Below, piece after piece: positions 4,825 through 6,129 of a stretch of 6,129 nt of DNA. The translations under genes and the position numbers were made by a program. Every line of letters begins with the position of its first letter. Position 1 is the stretch's first letter. The DNA comes from an uncultured Lachnospiraceae bacterium. Its GTDB lineage: Bacteria; Bacillota; Clostridia; Lachnospirales; Lachnospiraceae. The stretch covers positions 1 to 6,129 of the forward strand of contig CAMOQY010000089.1 in the NCBI GenBank assembly GCA_946623295.1, written 5' to 3'. The notes below the pieces were generated by a model. It made no database searches and was not told where the DNA came from. It saw only the letters and a list, made by a program, of their open reading frames with translations.

Positions 4825-6129
4825 ATGGCATTCACACATCTGCATGTTCATACCAAATACAGCCTGCTCGACGGCGCTTCAAAGATCCCGGAACTTATCT
4901 CGCGCGTTAAAGAGCTGGGCATGGATTCGCTGGCCATCACGGACCACGGAGTCATGTACGGCGTCATCGAGTTTTATAAAGAAGCGAAAAAGCAGGGCAT
5001 CAAGCCGATCCTCGGCTGTGAGGTCTATGTCGCGCCCGGCTCGCGCCTTACAAAGGAGCCCGGCGGCAGCGCCGATAAGTATTATCACCTCGTACTGCTT
5101 GCCGAAACCAACGAGGGCTACAGCAACCTTTCAAAGATCGTCTCCATGGGCTTTATCGACGGCTATTACTACAAGCCCCGCGTGGACCTGGAGATATTGA
5201 GAAAGTACCACACGGGGGTTATAGCTCTAAGCGCGTGTCTGGCGGGAGAGGTTGCAAGAAATCTGCGCCGCGGCATGTACGAGGAAGCGAGAGCCGCCGC
5301 GCTGCGATACGAGGATATCTTCGGACACGACAACTTTTTCCTCGAGCTCCAGGATCACGGACTGGCCGAGCAGACGCTTGTCAACGAGGGCATAGTACGT
5401 CTTTCGCGCGAGCTGGACATCCCCATGGTGGCGACCAACGATATTCACTACGTGAACTCGGACGATGTGGAGCCCCACGACATCCTGCTCTGCCTTCAGA
5501 CCGGTAAAAAGCTCTCGGATCCCGACCGTATGCGCTATACAGGCGGGCAGTATTATGTTAAATCCGAGGAGGAGATGAGGGCGCTCTTTCCTTACGCGCC
5601 CGAGGCCCTGGACAATACCGCGAGGATCGCCGAGCGCTGCAATGTCGAGATAGAATTCGGAGTGACGAAGCTGCCGCGCTTTGACGTGCCGGAGGGGTAC
5701 GATTCCTGGACCTACCTGAACAAGCTCTGCTCCGACGGCCTTGCGGAGCGCTATCCGGATGACGACGGCACCGTCCGCCGCCAGCTTGACTACGAGCTCT
5801 CCGTCATACAAAAGATGGGCTATGTCGACTATTTCCTCATAGTCTGGGATTTCATACATTTCGCAAAAAGCCACGGCATTGCCGTAGGCCCCGGGCGAGG
5901 CTCGGCGGCCGGCAGCGTGGTATCCTATACGCTGGACATAACAGAGCTCGATCCGATAAAATACCAGCTCATATTCGAGCGCTTTCTTAACCCGGAGCGT
6001 GTCAGCATGCCCGATATCGACGTGGACTTCTGCTTTGAACGCCGCGGCGAGGTCATCGACTACGTTACAAAAAAATACGGCGACGACCACGTCGTTCAGA
6101 TCGTCACCTTCGGCCCCATGGAGGCGCGC
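4825..6129 (+). CDS. dnaE: DNA polymerase III subunit alpha (DnaE), N-terminal part, cut by the window edge
   Basis: The frame stays open to the last base: 435 codons of a protein usually around 1,150 residues. DnaE is a catalytic subunit of the replicative polymerase. The N-terminal PHP domain begins HLHVHTKYSLLDG. It retains all the metal-type ligands I would expect: H7, H9, D16, H41 (TDHG), E66 (GCE), H88, C138, and D206 and H208 (NDIH). The palm follows, with GPGRGSAAGS (355-364) and PDIDVDF, whose D397 and D399 correspond to E. coli D401 and D403; the third catalytic Asp lies beyond the window. No exonuclease or OB domain precedes the PHP domain, so this is DnaE rather than PolC. The start is fixed by the PHP motif beginning at residue 5. 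The gene follows the hydrolase by 17 bases, which suggests cotranscription. Confidence 0.97.
   Translation, partial: MAFTHLHVHTKYSLLDGASKIPELISRVKELGMDSLAITDHGVMYGVIEFYKEAKKQGIKPILGCEVYVAPGSRLTKEPGGSADKYYHLVLLAETNEGYSNLSKIVSMGFIDGYYYKPRVDLEILRKYHTGVIALSACLAGEVARNLRRGMYEEARAAALRYEDIFGHDNFFLELQDHGLAEQTLVNEGIVRLSRELDIPMVATNDIHYVNSDDVEPHDILLCLQTGKKLSDPDRMRYTGGQYYVKSEEEMRALFPYAPEALDNTARIAERCNVEIEFGVTKLPRFDVPEGYDSWTYLNKLCSDGLAERYPDDDGTVRRQLDYELSVIQKMGYVDYFLIVWDFIHFAKSHGIAVGPGRGSAAGSVVSYTLDITELDPIKYQLIFERFLNPERVSMPDIDVDFCFERRGEVIDYVTKKYGDDHVVQIVTFGPMEAR

Noticed and set aside
5227..6090. 287-codon minus-strand frame opposite dnaE
   Set aside because: The plus strand carries unmistakable DnaE PHP and palm motifs across the whole interval, so the reverse frame is a shadow.

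Overview
The window looks like chromosomal DNA of an anaerobic Bacillota, most likely Clostridia of the Lachnospiraceae type. This rests on family resemblance read by eye, not on a search: strong AGGAGG-type ribosome binding sites, a BioY-type biotin transporter, a DegV-family lipid-binding protein, and a secreted SH3b plus N-acetylglucosaminidase protein of a kind common in that group. I see no insertion sequence, integrase, CRISPR array, tRNA or rRNA.

Layout. Bases 1-118 are non-coding and hold an AT-rich perfect 12-bp inverted repeat, possibly the terminator of the leftward operon. Bases 119-1539 carry a two-gene leftward operon. A DegV/FakB-like fatty-acid-binding protein comes first, followed by the biotin transporter S-component bioY; their stop and start codons overlap as TGATG. 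Bases 1540-1855 are a divergent intergenic region with a putative promoter for each direction, one possible 23-codon leader ORF and a GC-rich patch. Bases 1856-4807 encode a 983-residue secreted cell-wall hydrolase. In order it has a signal peptide, a repetitive acidic linker, a duplicated domain of unnamed type, two SH3b domains and a C-terminal glucosaminidase module. Seventeen bases further on, dnaE (replicative DNA polymerase III alpha subunit) begins at 4825 and runs off the right edge. Only its first 435 codons are visible, and they include a complete PHP metal site and two of the three catalytic aspartates.

How the genes may work together. DegV/FakB proteins present exogenous fatty acids for phosphorylation, and biotin is the cofactor of acetyl-CoA carboxylase, so the leftward operon plausibly serves lipid supply. 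The rightward pair joins a peptidoglycan hydrolase to the replicative polymerase with no room for a separate promoter of usual form, so dnaE is probably at least partly transcribed with it. Most of the window is ordinary housekeeping and envelope content. The parts most worth a second look are the architecture of the hydrolase (duplicated domain, 14-residue repeats), its doubtful start codon, and its tight linkage to dnaE. I do not see a clearly new defence or mobile system.
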